Source: Streptacidiphilus sp. P02-A3a (GTDB lineage: Bacteria > Actinomycetota > Actinomycetes > Streptomycetales > Streptomycetaceae). From it: DNA of 64,000 nucleotides. This document shows positions 39,022-48,366 of this stretch, piece by piece. The notes beneath the pieces are model-generated. The model was not told where the DNA came from and made no database searches. It saw only the letters and a program-made list of their open reading frames with translations. The stretch is taken from contig NZ_CP048289.1 in assembly GCF_014084105.1 (NCBI RefSeq), positions 3,109,922 through 3,173,921 of the forward strand, given 5' to 3'. Each line of letters begins with the position of its first letter. Positions within the stretch are counted from its first letter, which is position 1. Position numbers and translations under genes: made by a program.

Positions 39022-40692
39022 GTGCCCCGCGATCACCACTTCGCCGACCTGGTCTTCACCGGCGGCCCCGTCTACACCGTCGACCCGGCCCGCTCCTGGG
39101 CGACCGCCGTCGCCGTCCGCGCCGGGCGGATCGTCGTCGTCGGCGACGACCACGACGTCAGCCACCTGGTCGGCGCGGACACCGAAGTGGTCGACCTCGC
39201 CGGACGGCTGCTGCTCCCCGGCTTCCAGGACGCCCACGTCCACCCGGTGCTCGGCGGCACCACCATGCTCGGCTGCGACCTGCACCAGCTGGAGGACGCC
39301 CGGGCCTACGCCGACGCCGTCGCCGACCACGCCGCCGCCCACCCCGACCGCGCCTGGATCACCGGCGGCGGCTGGAGCATGGAGGCCTTCCCCGGCGGCA
39401 CCCCGCACCGCGACCTGCTCGACTCGGTGGTCCCGGACCGCCCGGTCGCGCTGCCCAACCGGGACGGCCACGGCCTGTGGGCCAACAGCCGGGCACTGGA
39501 GATCGCCGGGATCACCCGGGACACCCCCGACCCGGCCGACGGCCGGATCGAGCGCGACGCCGACTGCAGCCCCACCGGGATGCTCCAGGAGGGCGCGGCC
39601 GACCTGGTGCTGCGGCACATACCGGCCACCACCGACGCCGAGTACCTCCAGGGCCTGCTGGAGGGCCAGCGCTACCTGCACGGCTTCGGCATCACCGGCT
39701 GGCAGGACGCCGGGGTCGGCTCCGCCTTCGGCCCCGGCGACGTCTACGGGGCCTACCTGGCCGCCGCCGCCGACGGCAGCCTCACCGCCCGGGTCCGCGC
39801 CGCCCAGTGGTGGGACCGCGAGGGCGGCCTGGAGCAGCTGCCCGAGTTCACCGCCCGCCGGGCCGAGGCGGCGGCGGTCCGCGAGGGCGCCGGGCGGTTC
39901 CGCGCCGGGACCGTGAAGATGATGCTCGACGGCGTCGCCGAGAACCACACCGCCGCCATGCTGGAGCCCTACCTGGACGGCTGCGGCTGCTCCAGCGGCG
40001 CCTCCGGACTGGACTTCATCGACCCGGAGAAGCTCGGCGGCTACGTCAGCGAACTCGACGCCGAGGGCTTCCAGGTGCACTTCCACGCCCTCGGCGACCG
40101 GGCGGTGCGCAGCGCGCTGGACGCGGTCGAGGAGGCCCGGCGCCGCAACGGCCCGCGCGGCAACCGGCACCACCTGGCCCACCTGCAGGTGATCCACCCG
40201 GAGGACATCCCGCGCTTCCGCGCCCTCGGCGCCACCGCCAACATCCAGCCGCTGTGGGCCTGCCACGAGCCGCAGATGGACGAGCTGACCATCCCGTTCC
40301 TGGGCGACCGGCGCAGCCGCTGGCAGTACCCCTTCGGCTCGCTGGCCCGCTCCGGCGCGATGCTCGCGGCCGGCAGCGACTGGTCGGTGAGCACCCCGGA
40401 CGTGCTGCTCGGCGTGCACACCGCCGTCAACCGGCGCGGTCCCGGCGAGGAGGACGCGCGGGTGCTCGGCCCCGAGGAGCGGATCGACCTCGGCACCGCC
40501 CTGGCCGCCTACACCGCGGGCAGCGCCCGGGTGAACCACCTGGACGACGTCACCGGTTCGGTGCAGCCCGGCAAGTACGCCGACCTGGTGCTGCTCGACC
40601 GGGACCCGTTCGCGGGCCCGGCCGCCGCCATCGGCGACGCCCGGGTGCTGCGCACCTACGTCGAGGGCGACCTGGTCCACGCCGCCCAGTGA
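39022..40692 (+). CDS. Amidohydrolase family 3 (YtcJ-like) metal-dependent hydrolase
   Basis: A 556-aa cytoplasmic enzyme. Metal ligands are visible as QDAHVHPVLGG (His72, His74), the Lys in GTVKMMLDGV, HFHALGDRA, HLQVIHPED and the catalytic Asp in AAGSDWSVSTP. The family includes N-substituted formamide deformylases and exoenzyme regulators; the substrate cannot be read from sequence. It heads an operon with a full Dpp-type importer, so it probably hydrolyses the imported compound. Start GTG 39022 has ACGGAGGG upstream, and earlier in-frame starts fall before the promoter start site. Confidence 0.9.
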   Translation: MPRDHHFADLVFTGGPVYTVDPARSWATAVAVRAGRIVVVGDDHDVSHLVGADTEVVDLAGRLLLPGFQDAHVHPVLGGTTMLGCDLHQLEDARAYADAVADHAAAHPDRAWITGGGWSMEAFPGGTPHRDLLDSVVPDRPVALPNRDGHGLWANSRALEIAGITRDTPDPADGRIERDADCSPTGMLQEGAADLVLRHIPATTDAEYLQGLLEGQRYLHGFGITGWQDAGVGSAFGPGDVYGAYLAAAADGSLTARVRAAQWWDREGGLEQLPEFTARRAEAAAVREGAGRFRAGTVKMMLDGVAENHTAAMLEPYLDGCGCSSGASGLDFIDPEKLGGYVSELDAEGFQVHFHALGDRAVRSALDAVEEARRRNGPRGNRHHLAHLQVIHPEDIPRFRALGATANIQPLWACHEPQMDELTIPFLGDRRSRWQYPFGSLARSGAMLAAGSDWSVSTPDVLLGVHTAVNRRGPGEEDARVLGPEERIDLGTALAAYTAGSARVNHLDDVTGSVQPGKYADLVLLDRDPFAGPAAAIGDARVLRTYVEGDLVHAAQ

Positions 40693-40739
40693 CCACCGCC
40701 CCGTGCCGCGACCCCGCACCGACGAGAGGTACCACCACC

Positions 40740-42386
40740 ATGCGGAGAACCATCCTGCGCGCCGCGCTCCCGATCGCGGCCCTCACCCTGCTCACCAGCG
40801 CGTGCGGCGGCGGCAGCACCGTCAAGGCCGCCGCCAGGAGCAACTTCAGCAGCACCCAGGTCACCACCACCGCCGCCAAGGGCCCGCTGGCCGCCCTCAC
40901 CTGGTACGGCGACTACCGCGCGCCGTACTCCGAGGACCCGCTGAAGACCGCCGACTACCCGGAGGAGACCATCCTCGGCAACGTCTGCGAGTCGGTGCTG
41001 CGCACCGGCGCCGACTACAGCCTGAACCCGGGCATCGCCAGGAGCTGGTCCCAGCCCGACAGTGAGCACATGGTGCTCGACCTCGACCCGCGCGCCAGGT
41101 TCAGCGACGGCCACCCGGTCACCCCCGCCGACGTCGTCTACAGCCTGGCCAGGAACCAGGACCCGGCCGAGGCCAGCAACTACGCCGACTCCTACAACGA
41201 CGTGACCTCGATCAAGGCCACCGGTGCGGAGCAGGTCACGCTCACCTTCAGCAAGCCGGACTACCTGTTCGTGCGCAACCTCGGCATCCTGGCCGGGGCG
41301 GTGGTGGAGAAGGCGTTCGCGGTGAAGGCGGGCACGAACTTCGGCAACGCCCAGACCGGCGTGGTCTGCTCCGGCCCGTACACCGTCGCCTCCTTCGACG
41401 GCACCAACTCCATGGTGCTCAAGCGCGACCCGGACTACTGGGACCCGAGCCGGGCCGCCCGGTCGCAGACCCTCACCTTCCGCTTCCTGTCCGACCCCGG
41501 CGCCATCGCCAACGCGCTCACCTCCGGCAGCCTGGACGGCGCCTTCGACCTGCCGCCGTCCACCGTCACCACGCTCGGCCGGGCCACCGACGGCAAGCTC
41601 TACGTCGGCGCGGCCGGTTCCACCACCCAGAACATCGACCTGATCGTCTCCCGGTTCACCGGCACCCTCGGCGACGTCCGGGTGCGCCAGGCGCTGTCCA
41701 TGGCGATCGACCGGGCCGGGATCGCGAAGACCCTGTTCTACGGCACCGCCGACCCGCTGTACACCGTCGCCGGTCCCGGCTTCTGGCAGAGCGGCCCGGC
41801 CGCGGCCGTCTACTCCGCCGCCTACCGGAAGCTGGCCAAGGCCCCCGACGTGGCCGCCGCCACCGAGCTGGTGCGACAGGCCGGGGCAGCCGGAAAGCAG
41901 TTCAGCATCGGCTACGCCGCCGACAGCCCGAGCCAGGCCCAGCTCGCCGAGGTGCTCCAGCAGACCGGCGACTCCATCGGCCTCAAGGTGAAGATCGTCG
42001 GGCTGCCGGACCAGCAGTACGGCAACCTCTTCATCGACCCCAGGGCCCGCGCCGCCTACGACTCCTTCCTCACCATCAACTACCTGGAGTTCCCGGAAGC
42101 GGCGGACATGTACATGAGTTACGCGACCAAGGCCGGGATCCAGAACTTCAACGGCTACAGCGACCCGACCGTCGAGGCCGACCTGCTCAAGGCCCAGGCC
42201 ACCCAGGACGCCACCCGGCGCGCCCAGTACGTCGTCGCCGCCCAGTCGGTCGTCTCCCAGGCCCTGCCCTGGATCCCGATCGTCGCCCCGCGCGCGCTGC
42301 TGTTCCAGAACAAGGCCGTCACCGGCGCCCCGCTCACCTTCTCCTACATGGACGACGCCTGGGCCGCGGCCGTGGGTGCCCCCTGA
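40740..42386 (+). CDS. Dpp/Opp-type substrate-binding lipoprotein (SBP_bac_5)
   Basis: A 548-aa lipoprotein with signal peptide and lipobox LLTSAC (Cys about residue 22). The family 5 binding-protein body includes LDPRARFSDGHPVTPADVVYS, YWDPSR and VRQALSMAIDRAGIAKTLFYG near residue 320. It binds peptides or similar small molecules outside the membrane. ATG 40740 has GAGAGG upstream. The stop overlaps the next permease start by one base. Confidence 0.93.
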   Translation: MRRTILRAALPIAALTLLTSACGGGSTVKAAARSNFSSTQVTTTAAKGPLAALTWYGDYRAPYSEDPLKTADYPEETILGNVCESVLRTGADYSLNPGIARSWSQPDSEHMVLDLDPRARFSDGHPVTPADVVYSLARNQDPAEASNYADSYNDVTSIKATGAEQVTLTFSKPDYLFVRNLGILAGAVVEKAFAVKAGTNFGNAQTGVVCSGPYTVASFDGTNSMVLKRDPDYWDPSRAARSQTLTFRFLSDPGAIANALTSGSLDGAFDLPPSTVTTLGRATDGKLYVGAAGSTTQNIDLIVSRFTGTLGDVRVRQALSMAIDRAGIAKTLFYGTADPLYTVAGPGFWQSGPAAAVYSAAYRKLAKAPDVAAATELVRQAGAAGKQFSIGYAADSPSQAQLAEVLQQTGDSIGLKVKIVGLPDQQYGNLFIDPRARAAYDSFLTINYLEFPEAADMYMSYATKAGIQNFNGYSDPTVEADLLKAQATQDATRRAQYVVAAQSVVSQALPWIPIVAPRALLFQNKAVTGAPLTFSYMDDAWAAAVGAP

Positions 42387-43333
42387 TGGGCCGGCTCGTG
42401 CTGTCCCGCCTCGGCGGACTGGCCACCACGCTGCTGCTGGCCAGCATGGTGATCTTCGGCAGCCTCTACCTCGCCCCCGGCAGCCCCGAGGACGTCCTCT
42501 TCGGCAGCCGCACCCCGTCCGCCGCCACCCGCGCCGCCGTCCGGCACCAACTGCACCTGGACCAGCCGCTGCCGGTCCGCTACTGGGACTGGCTCACCGG
42601 CGTGCTCCACGGCGACCTCGGCCGCTCCATGGTCACCGGCCAGACGGTCGCCGGCCGGGTCGGCCACGGCCTCGGGGTGACGTTGACGCTGGTCCTCGTC
42701 AGCATGGTGCTGGTGGTGCTCTTCGGCGTCGGCCTGGGCACCGTCGCCGCGCTGCGCCCGGGACCGGTCGACTCCGCCGCCAACACCCTCACCTCGGTCT
42801 CGGTGACCGTCCCGCCGTTCGTCGCCTCCACCCTGCTGATCTCGGCCTTCGCCGTGCACCTCGGCTGGTTCCCGGCGTCCGGCATCGGCACCGGGGCCCT
42901 CGGGGAGCTGCGCGGGCTGATCCTGCCCGCCTGCGCCCTGGCCGTCATCAACTGCGGCTTCCTGGCCCGGATCACCCGCAACGCGCTGCGCGAGCAGCTG
43001 GCCAAGGAGCACGTGCAGACCGCCCTGGTCCGCGGCCTGCCGCGGTGGGCGGTGCTGCGCGACCACGTGTTCCGCAACGCCGTCCCACCGATCGTCACCG
43101 CGGTCGCGCTGCTCACCTCCGGGATGTTCGCCTCCACGCTGGTCGTCGAGACCGCCTTCGCCGTCCCCGGCATCGGCATGCTCACCATCAGCTCGGTGGC
43201 GCAGAAGGACTTCCCGGTGGTCCAGGCCGTCTCGCTGCTGCTGGTCGCCGCCTTCGTCATCTGCAACGCCGTCAGCGACCTGGTCCAGGCCCTGGTCGAC
43301 CCCCGGCTGCGCACCGTGGGGAGGACCACATGA
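42386..43333 (+). CDS. Dpp/Opp-type ABC permease, first subunit (DppB-like)
   Basis: A 315-aa membrane protein with six helices. It starts MGRLVLSRLGGLATTLLLASMVIF, has the DppB features SPEDVLFGSR and PVRYWDWLTGVLHGDLGRS, and carries the cytoplasmic EAA-like loop ALVRGLPRWAVLRDHVFRNAVPP. It forms the pore with the following permease. Overlaps on both sides show tight coupling. Confidence 0.93.
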   Translation: MGRLVLSRLGGLATTLLLASMVIFGSLYLAPGSPEDVLFGSRTPSAATRAAVRHQLHLDQPLPVRYWDWLTGVLHGDLGRSMVTGQTVAGRVGHGLGVTLTLVLVSMVLVVLFGVGLGTVAALRPGPVDSAANTLTSVSVTVPPFVASTLLISAFAVHLGWFPASGIGTGALGELRGLILPACALAVINCGFLARITRNALREQLAKEHVQTALVRGLPRWAVLRDHVFRNAVPPIVTAVALLTSGMFASTLVVETAFAVPGIGMLTISSVAQKDFPVVQAVSLLLVAAFVICNAVSDLVQALVDPRLRTVGRTT

Positions 43334-44298
43334 CCACCGCCCTCGACCTGGAGCAGGCACCCGCCGCCACCCCCGCGCGGCGGGCGCCGCTGGCCGGGAT
43401 CACCCGGATCCGGGCCGCGCTCGGCCCCTCCGGCACCGCCGCCTCACTGTTCCTGCTGGTCGTACTGGTGGTGGCGGTCGCCGCGCCGCTGCTCGCCCCG
43501 TACGACCCGAACCTCCAGTCCCTGCTGGACGCCTACGCCGGACCCTCCGGCGCGCACCCGCTGGGCGCCGACAGCCTCGGCCGGGACATCCTGTCCCGGC
43601 TCATGTTCGGCGCCCGGACCAGCCTGCTCGGACCGGCGCTGGTGGTGTCCGTGGCACTGCTCGTCGGCATCCCGCTGGCCCTGGCCGCCGCCTGGTTCGG
43701 CGGCCTCGTCAACGCCGTGGTGGCCAGGATCTTCGACCTGGTCTACGCGCTGCCCGGGCTGCTGCTGGCGGTACTCGCGGTGGCCCTGTTCGGCCCCGGA
43801 CTGGTCCCGGCCGTGGCCGCGCTCTCCGTGGCCTACATCCCGTTCCTGGCCCGGATCGTGCTGGCCGCCGCCCGGCAGCAGCGGGTCAGCCCGTACGTGG
43901 ACGCGCTCGCGGTGCAGGGCTTCGGCGCGGTGCGGATCTGCGTCCGGCACATCCTGCGCAACATCGCGCCGGTGGTGATCGGGCAGGCCGCCATCGCCTT
44001 CGGCTACGCCCTGCTCGACCTCGCCTCGCTCTCCTACCTGGGCCTGGCGGTCCAGGCGCCGACCGCCGACTGGGGGGTCATGGTCAGCGACAGCAACGCG
44101 CTGATGGGCGGCTACTGGCTGCCGATCCTGGCCCCCGGGCTGCTGATCGTGCTCTCGGTGCTGTCGCTGACCGTCCTCGGCGCGCGGATCAGCGGTGAGC
44201 GCCCGCAGCCCTACCTGCGCCGCCGCAGCAGCGGTCACAGCAGCGGTCACAGCCGCGCGAACAGCACCAGCCGCACCAGCACCGGAGCCGCCGCATGA
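43330..44298 (+). CDS. Dpp/Opp-type ABC permease, second subunit (DppC-like)
   Basis: A 322-aa membrane protein. Family signs are PYDPNLQSLLDAYAGPSGAHPLGADSLGRD-ILSRLMFGARTSL and the EAA loop ALAVQGFGAVRICVRHILRNIAP. The last 25 residues are a Ser/Arg/His-rich tail with SGHSSGHS. ATG 43330 is fixed by the ATGA overlap with the first permease. Confidence 0.93.
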   Translation: MTTALDLEQAPAATPARRAPLAGITRIRAALGPSGTAASLFLLVVLVVAVAAPLLAPYDPNLQSLLDAYAGPSGAHPLGADSLGRDILSRLMFGARTSLLGPALVVSVALLVGIPLALAAAWFGGLVNAVVARIFDLVYALPGLLLAVLAVALFGPGLVPAVAALSVAYIPFLARIVLAAARQQRVSPYVDALAVQGFGAVRICVRHILRNIAPVVIGQAAIAFGYALLDLASLSYLGLAVQAPTADWGVMVSDSNALMGGYWLPILAPGLLIVLSVLSLTVLGARISGERPQPYLRRRSSGHSSGHSRANSTSRTSTGAAA

Positions 44299-45317
44299 CG
44301 CCCCAGCCAGTCCCCCCGGAGCCGCGGCCGCCGCTGCTGGAGATCAGCGGGCTGACCGTGCACCTCGCGGCCGACCCCGGCGGCGCGGACCGCAGGCCGG
44401 TGCTGGACGGCATCGACCTGACCCTCGCCCCGGGCGAGGCCCTGGGCCTGGTCGGCGAGTCCGGCTCCGGCAAGTCGATGACCGTCCGCGCGGTCACCCG
44501 GCTGCTGCCGCCCGGCGCCGAGGCCGACGGCGCGATCCGCTTCGACGGCGCCGACGTCGGCGCGATGACCCCCGCCGAGCTGCGCGGCTACCGCGACCGC
44601 GGCGTCGGCATGGTCTTCCAGGACCCCCGCGCCCACATCAACCCCACCCGCCGGATCGGCGCCTTCCTCACCGAGGCGCTGATCCGCAACCGGGGCACCG
44701 GCCGCAGGGCCGCCCTGGCCCGGGCCGCCGCCGTGCTCGCCGAGGTCGGCATCGACGACCCGGTCCGCCGCCTGCGGCAGTACCCGCACGAGCTCTCCGG
44801 CGGCATGCTGCAACGCGTCATGATCGCCTCGGTGCTGCTCGCCGAACCCCGGCTGATCCTCGCCGACGAACCCACCACCGCCCTGGACGTCACCATCCAG
44901 GCCGAGGTGGTCGGCATCCTGGACCGGCTGCGCCGCGAACGCGGCCTCGGCATGGTCTTCATCACCCACGACCTGGACCTGGCACTCGCGGTCTGCGGCC
45001 GGGTCGCGGTGATGTACGCCGGGCGGATCGTCGAGATCCGCGCGGCCGAGGCGCTGCACCAGCGCGCCGCCCACCCCTACACCCTGGGCCTGCTCGGCTC
45101 GCGCCCCTCCATCGACGAGCGCGCCGAACGGCTGCGGGCCGTCCCCGGACGCCCGGTGTCGGCCTTCGAGGCCGGTCCCGGCTGCGCCTTCGCAGACCGC
45201 TGCGCCGAGGTCCGGCCGGTGTGCCGCGCGGACCGGCCGCGGCTGGAGCCCTTCCGCGGCGGACTGGTGCGCTGCCACCGGGTCGCCGAGATCAGTCGGC
45301 AGGAGGCCACCGTATGA
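44295..45317 (+). CDS. Dpp/Opp-type ATPase, first subunit (DppD-like)
   Basis: A 340-aa ABC ATPase: Walker A GESGSGKSM, signature LSGGMLQRVMIA, Walker B LILADEPTTALD and the C-terminal oligopeptide domain with FADRCAEVRPVC cysteines that in relatives bind an iron-sulfur cluster or stabilise the tail. It works with the next ATPase to drive import. ATGA overlaps join it to both neighbours. Confidence 0.94.
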   Translation: MTPQPVPPEPRPPLLEISGLTVHLAADPGGADRRPVLDGIDLTLAPGEALGLVGESGSGKSMTVRAVTRLLPPGAEADGAIRFDGADVGAMTPAELRGYRDRGVGMVFQDPRAHINPTRRIGAFLTEALIRNRGTGRRAALARAAAVLAEVGIDDPVRRLRQYPHELSGGMLQRVMIASVLLAEPRLILADEPTTALDVTIQAEVVGILDRLRRERGLGMVFITHDLDLALAVCGRVAVMYAGRIVEIRAAEALHQRAAHPYTLGLLGSRPSIDERAERLRAVPGRPVSAFEAGPGCAFADRCAEVRPVCRADRPRLEPFRGGLVRCHRVAEISRQEATV

Positions 45318-46135
45318 CGGCGAGCGAGCACGGCGACGCGGTGCGGGTGTCCGGGCTGAGCAAGGTGTTCCGGGTGCCCGACGGCCGGGGCGGCCGGACC
45401 GCCCACCCGGCGGTGGACGACGTCGGCTTCACCGTCGCGGCCGGCGGCTCGCTGGGCATCGTCGGCGAGTCCGGCTCCGGCAAGACCACCATCGCCCGGA
45501 TGCTGGTCGGCCTGGAACGCGCCAGCGGCGGCAGCATGGCGGTGCTCGGCCGGGACCGGTCCGCCCCGGCCCGGGGCGCGGCCGAACGCGACCGCCGGGC
45601 CCGGGAACTGCAGATCGTCTTCCAGGACCCGTACACCTCGCTCGACCCCAGCCAGAGCGCCCGCGCGGCGGTCGACGAGGTACTGCGGCACCACACCGCC
45701 CTGACCTCCGAGCAACGACGGCAGCGGCTGGGCGAGTTGGTCGACCAGGTGGGACTGACGGAACGCCAGGCCAACGCGCGTCCGCGCGAGCTCTCCGGCG
45801 GCCAGCGGCAGCGGGTGGCCATCGCCCGGGCGCTGGCAGCCGAACCGAAGGTGCTGATCCTGGACGAGGCGGTCTCCGCGCTGGACGTCTCGATCCAGGC
45901 GCAGATCCTCAACCTGCTCGCCGACATCCGCGACCGGACCGGCATCGCCTACCTGCTGATCTCCCACGACCTGGCGGTGGTACGGCAGTTGTGCGACACG
46001 GTGCTGGTGCTGCGGCGCGGCCGGGTGGTCGAGCAGGGCGACTGCGCGAGCGTGCTGGACGCGCCCGCGCAGGAGTACACCCGCGCCCTGCGCGCGGCGG
46101 TCCCGGTCCCCGGCTGGCGGGTGGGCGCGCCCTGA
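45314..46135 (+). CDS. Dpp/Opp-type ATPase, second subunit (DppF-like)
   Basis: A 273-aa ABC ATPase with Walker A GESGSGKTT, Q-loop FQDPYTSLDPSQ, signature LSGGQRQRVAIARALA, Walker B VLILDEAVSALD and H-loop SHDLAVV. It is shorter than the usual 320-330 aa because the C-terminal oligopeptide domain is reduced to about 40 residues. It ends the operon, 20 bp before the convergent GH5 gene. Confidence 0.93.
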   Translation: MTASEHGDAVRVSGLSKVFRVPDGRGGRTAHPAVDDVGFTVAAGGSLGIVGESGSGKTTIARMLVGLERASGGSMAVLGRDRSAPARGAAERDRRARELQIVFQDPYTSLDPSQSARAAVDEVLRHHTALTSEQRRQRLGELVDQVGLTERQANARPRELSGGQRQRVAIARALAAEPKVLILDEAVSALDVSIQAQILNLLADIRDRTGIAYLLISHDLAVVRQLCDTVLVLRRGRVVEQGDCASVLDAPAQEYTRALRAAVPVPGWRVGAP

Positions 46136-46155
46136 GCGCGGGACCACCCGGCGGG

Positions 46156-47622
46156 TCAGGCGGGCACGACGGTCACGGTGACCCTCGTGCCCGCCCGCGC
46201 GCCCGGCACGGTGACCAGGGCGACGCCCGCCGTCGCGCCCCGGGGCTGCAGGACCAGCGGCGGCGCCCCGCGCGCGCCGGAGACCGAGACCCGCGCCCCG
46301 TGCGGGTAGGCGCTGCCGGAGAGCACGATCCGGGTGCTGCCGCCCCGGCCGACGGTGTAGCTCAGCCGGTAGTCGCCGTCGGCCGGGTCGAAGGACTCCG
46401 CCACCGGCAGCCCGGCCACGGCCGAGGCGTACGGGCCGAACACCGGGGCGTCGCCCGGATGCGGCTGCCCGTCCGGGCCGAGCGGGGTGTAGCCGCCGGT
46501 GCCCTCGCCCCAGTACCACATGGTCCACCCGGCGGCGAAGCCCGCCATGGCGTCCACCTGCGCCCGCACCAGCTCGGTGTTGCCGGGCGTGTCCGCGTTC
46601 GGCGGGCCCCACTCGCCGACCAGCACCGGCATCCGGTGCGCCCGGGGGTAGCCGGTGATCGCCGCCGTGTACGCCTGGATGAAGCCGTCGGACGGGTCCC
46701 AGTCGGCGCCGTCCTCCACCGCCGTGTCGTAGAAGTGCGGCGCGTAGCCGAGCCGGGCGGCGCCCCGGCGCGGGTCGGTGAACCCCGGCAGCCGGGTCGG
46801 CACGCCCTCGCCGACCAGTACCGTCGGCTCGACGAACAGCCAGGAGCGGCTGTCCACCGCGCGGACCGCCGCGATCAGCCGCTGGTACATCAGCGCCAGC
46901 CGCCCGGACTCCAGCGCCGCCGCCGCGGCCACCTGCACCGAGGGGTCGGTCGGATCGCCGTCGAAGGGGCCGCTCGGCTCGTTGAACAGGTCGAAGCCCA
47001 GCAGCGAGCGGTGGCCGCGCAGCGCCAGCGCGATGTGGGTGTAGAACTCGGCCTGCTCCCGCCGCAGGTCCGGGTCGTCGTAGAGGTGGGTGAAGGCGGC
47101 CTGCACCGAGGGCTCGAAGTACTCGGCGAACCAGTCCGCCGGGTCCGGCGTGAACGGCAGCCCGTCGTCCCGGGTCGCCCAGGCCGGGATGCCGTCCTGG
47201 CCCCCGCCGAAGGCCGGACCGTAGACGTCCTGGTGGAAGTCCACCAGCACCAGCAGCCCGGCGGCGTCGGCCCAGTCCATCAGCCGCTGGAGCTTCGCCG
47301 TCTCGGCGGCGTCGTAGCGGCCCGGCAGCGGCTCCAGCCGGGCCCAGGTGATGTCGAGCCGGATCAGGTCGAAGCCGCGGGCGGCGATGGAACGGATGTC
47401 CGCCTCGGTGGTCTCGTCGTACTTGTCGACATTGAAGCCGCGCAGCCGCAGGGTGCGCCCGGCCGCGTCGGTGAACAGGGTCGGCCCGGCCGCGGTGGTC
47501 ACCGCGCCGGTGGGGAAGTCGGCGCCGCGGCCGGGCGCGGCGGCCGAGGCCGGGGGAGCGGCGGCGGTCAGCGCGACCGCCCCGGCCAGGGCGAGCGCGG
47601 CGGCGGTACGGCGGATGCGCAA
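46156..47622 (-). CDS. Secreted GH5 hydrolase, endoglycoceramidase-like
   Basis: A 488-aa exported glycosidase. A clear Sec signal peptide (RRTAAALALAGAVALTAAAP-PASAA) covers residues 1-28. The TIM barrel has DITWARLEPLPGRYD, the DFHQDVYG motif, acid/base Glu215 in FDLFNEPSG and nucleophile Glu337 in LVGEWGPPN. Long inserts between HQD and the first catalytic Glu and the C-terminal beta-sandwich resemble endoglycosylceramidases rather than cellulases (inference). The start is TTG 47622; no ATG or GTG fits before the signal peptide. It may act on glycolipids or beta-glycans outside the cell. Confidence 0.87.
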   Translation of the reverse strand: MRIRRTAAALALAGAVALTAAAPPASAAAPGRGADFPTGAVTTAAGPTLFTDAAGRTLRLRGFNVDKYDETTEADIRSIAARGFDLIRLDITWARLEPLPGRYDAAETAKLQRLMDWADAAGLLVLVDFHQDVYGPAFGGGQDGIPAWATRDDGLPFTPDPADWFAEYFEPSVQAAFTHLYDDPDLRREQAEFYTHIALALRGHRSLLGFDLFNEPSGPFDGDPTDPSVQVAAAAALESGRLALMYQRLIAAVRAVDSRSWLFVEPTVLVGEGVPTRLPGFTDPRRGAARLGYAPHFYDTAVEDGADWDPSDGFIQAYTAAITGYPRAHRMPVLVGEWGPPNADTPGNTELVRAQVDAMAGFAAGWTMWYWGEGTGGYTPLGPDGQPHPGDAPVFGPYASAVAGLPVAESFDPADGDYRLSYTVGRGGSTRIVLSGSAYPHGARVSVSGARGAPPLVLQPRGATAGVALVTVPGARAGTRVTVTVVPA

Positions 47623-48015
47623 GGGACACCTCGGGAGGGGGAGCGGCGCGAGCCGGGGAGCGGTCAGTCGCCGATGCTGCTCCGTCCCGCCGCCGGAGGC
47701 AAGAGGAATGCGAGTACTGCTCATGTTCAATGTCCGACAAGCAGTCAGAAGTGGTTCCAGGGGCGCTCGGGGCGCGCGTGTTCGACCGGGGGCGAGCGCC
47801 CCCCGCGCCCCCGGTAGGGCCCGTGCGCCGCACCGCGTCACACGTCCGTGGGTTTCCTCGGGTCCGATTCTGCGCAGAACTGCGGTGTACGGACCTGCGC
47901 GCGCGGGGGCCGGTGCGTGGGAGTACGGTGTGCTAGTGGACCGACAGTTGCACACCGACCTCCCCGGGCCGATAGTCTTCGCTCCACGGCCCTGGTGCCT
48001 TCCAAGGGGTGGGAT
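47623..48015. other. Divergent intergenic region: GH5 / 90-aa gene
   Basis: This 393-bp gap contains the plus-strand promoter at 47948-47976 and, on the minus strand near 47738-47709, a weak TTGTCG/TACTCG pair for the GH5 gene. No CebR-type palindrome or extra gene was seen. The region is less GC-rich than its surroundings near 47700-47760. Confidence 0.5.
47948..47976 (+). promoter_or_regulatory. Housekeeping-type promoter of the 90-aa gene
   Basis: TTGCAC (47948-47953) and GATAGT (47971-47976) are 17 bp apart, 40 bp before the start codon. Confidence 0.6.
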
Positions 48016-48288
48016 ATGAATCAGATGCAGCATGTGCGCAGCAGGCCGCGGGTACCCGCGGTCCAGTGCGGCACGGGTGCGGCGAGCCGACGGCTCGACC
48101 GCCACCTCGCTGTGCTCGGCGCACCTGCGCTCCCGCAGGTGGATGTGGCGGACGCGGTCGGCCTCATAAGGGAGCTGACCCCCCGTGGGCTCGCCGCTCC
48201 CGAGGCACGTCCCAACCGTGGGGCGCGGATGGTGCTGCTCGCGCCGCTCAAGCGCCTCACCCGCTCGCTTTTCGGCGGCCGCAGGTAG
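48016..48288 (+). CDS. Small basic protein of unknown function
   Basis: A 90-aa protein starting MNQMQHVRSRPRVPAVQCG, rich in Arg, with a predicted amphipathic end (MVLLAPLKRLTRSLFGGRR). The ATG has the ribosome site AAGGGGTGGG and a good promoter, so it is likely expressed. No domain was recognised. The basic Arg/Leu tail could bind membranes or nucleic acid, but nothing more can be said. Confidence 0.65.
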   Translation: MNQMQHVRSRPRVPAVQCGTGAASRRLDRHLAVLGAPALPQVDVADAVGLIRELTPRGLAAPEARPNRGARMVLLAPLKRLTRSLFGGRR

Positions 48289-48366
48289 GTCGCCCACCCG
48301 AAGCCGGTCGTGACCACCAGGTCACGGCCGGCTTCCCCGCGCCCGCCCGCCGCACCGGCCACCGGC

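Noticed and set aside
38851-40719. N-terminal extension of the TetR gene on the minus strand
   Set aside because: It is antisense to the amidohydrolase and crosses the shared promoter; GTG 38850 has a proper ribosome site.
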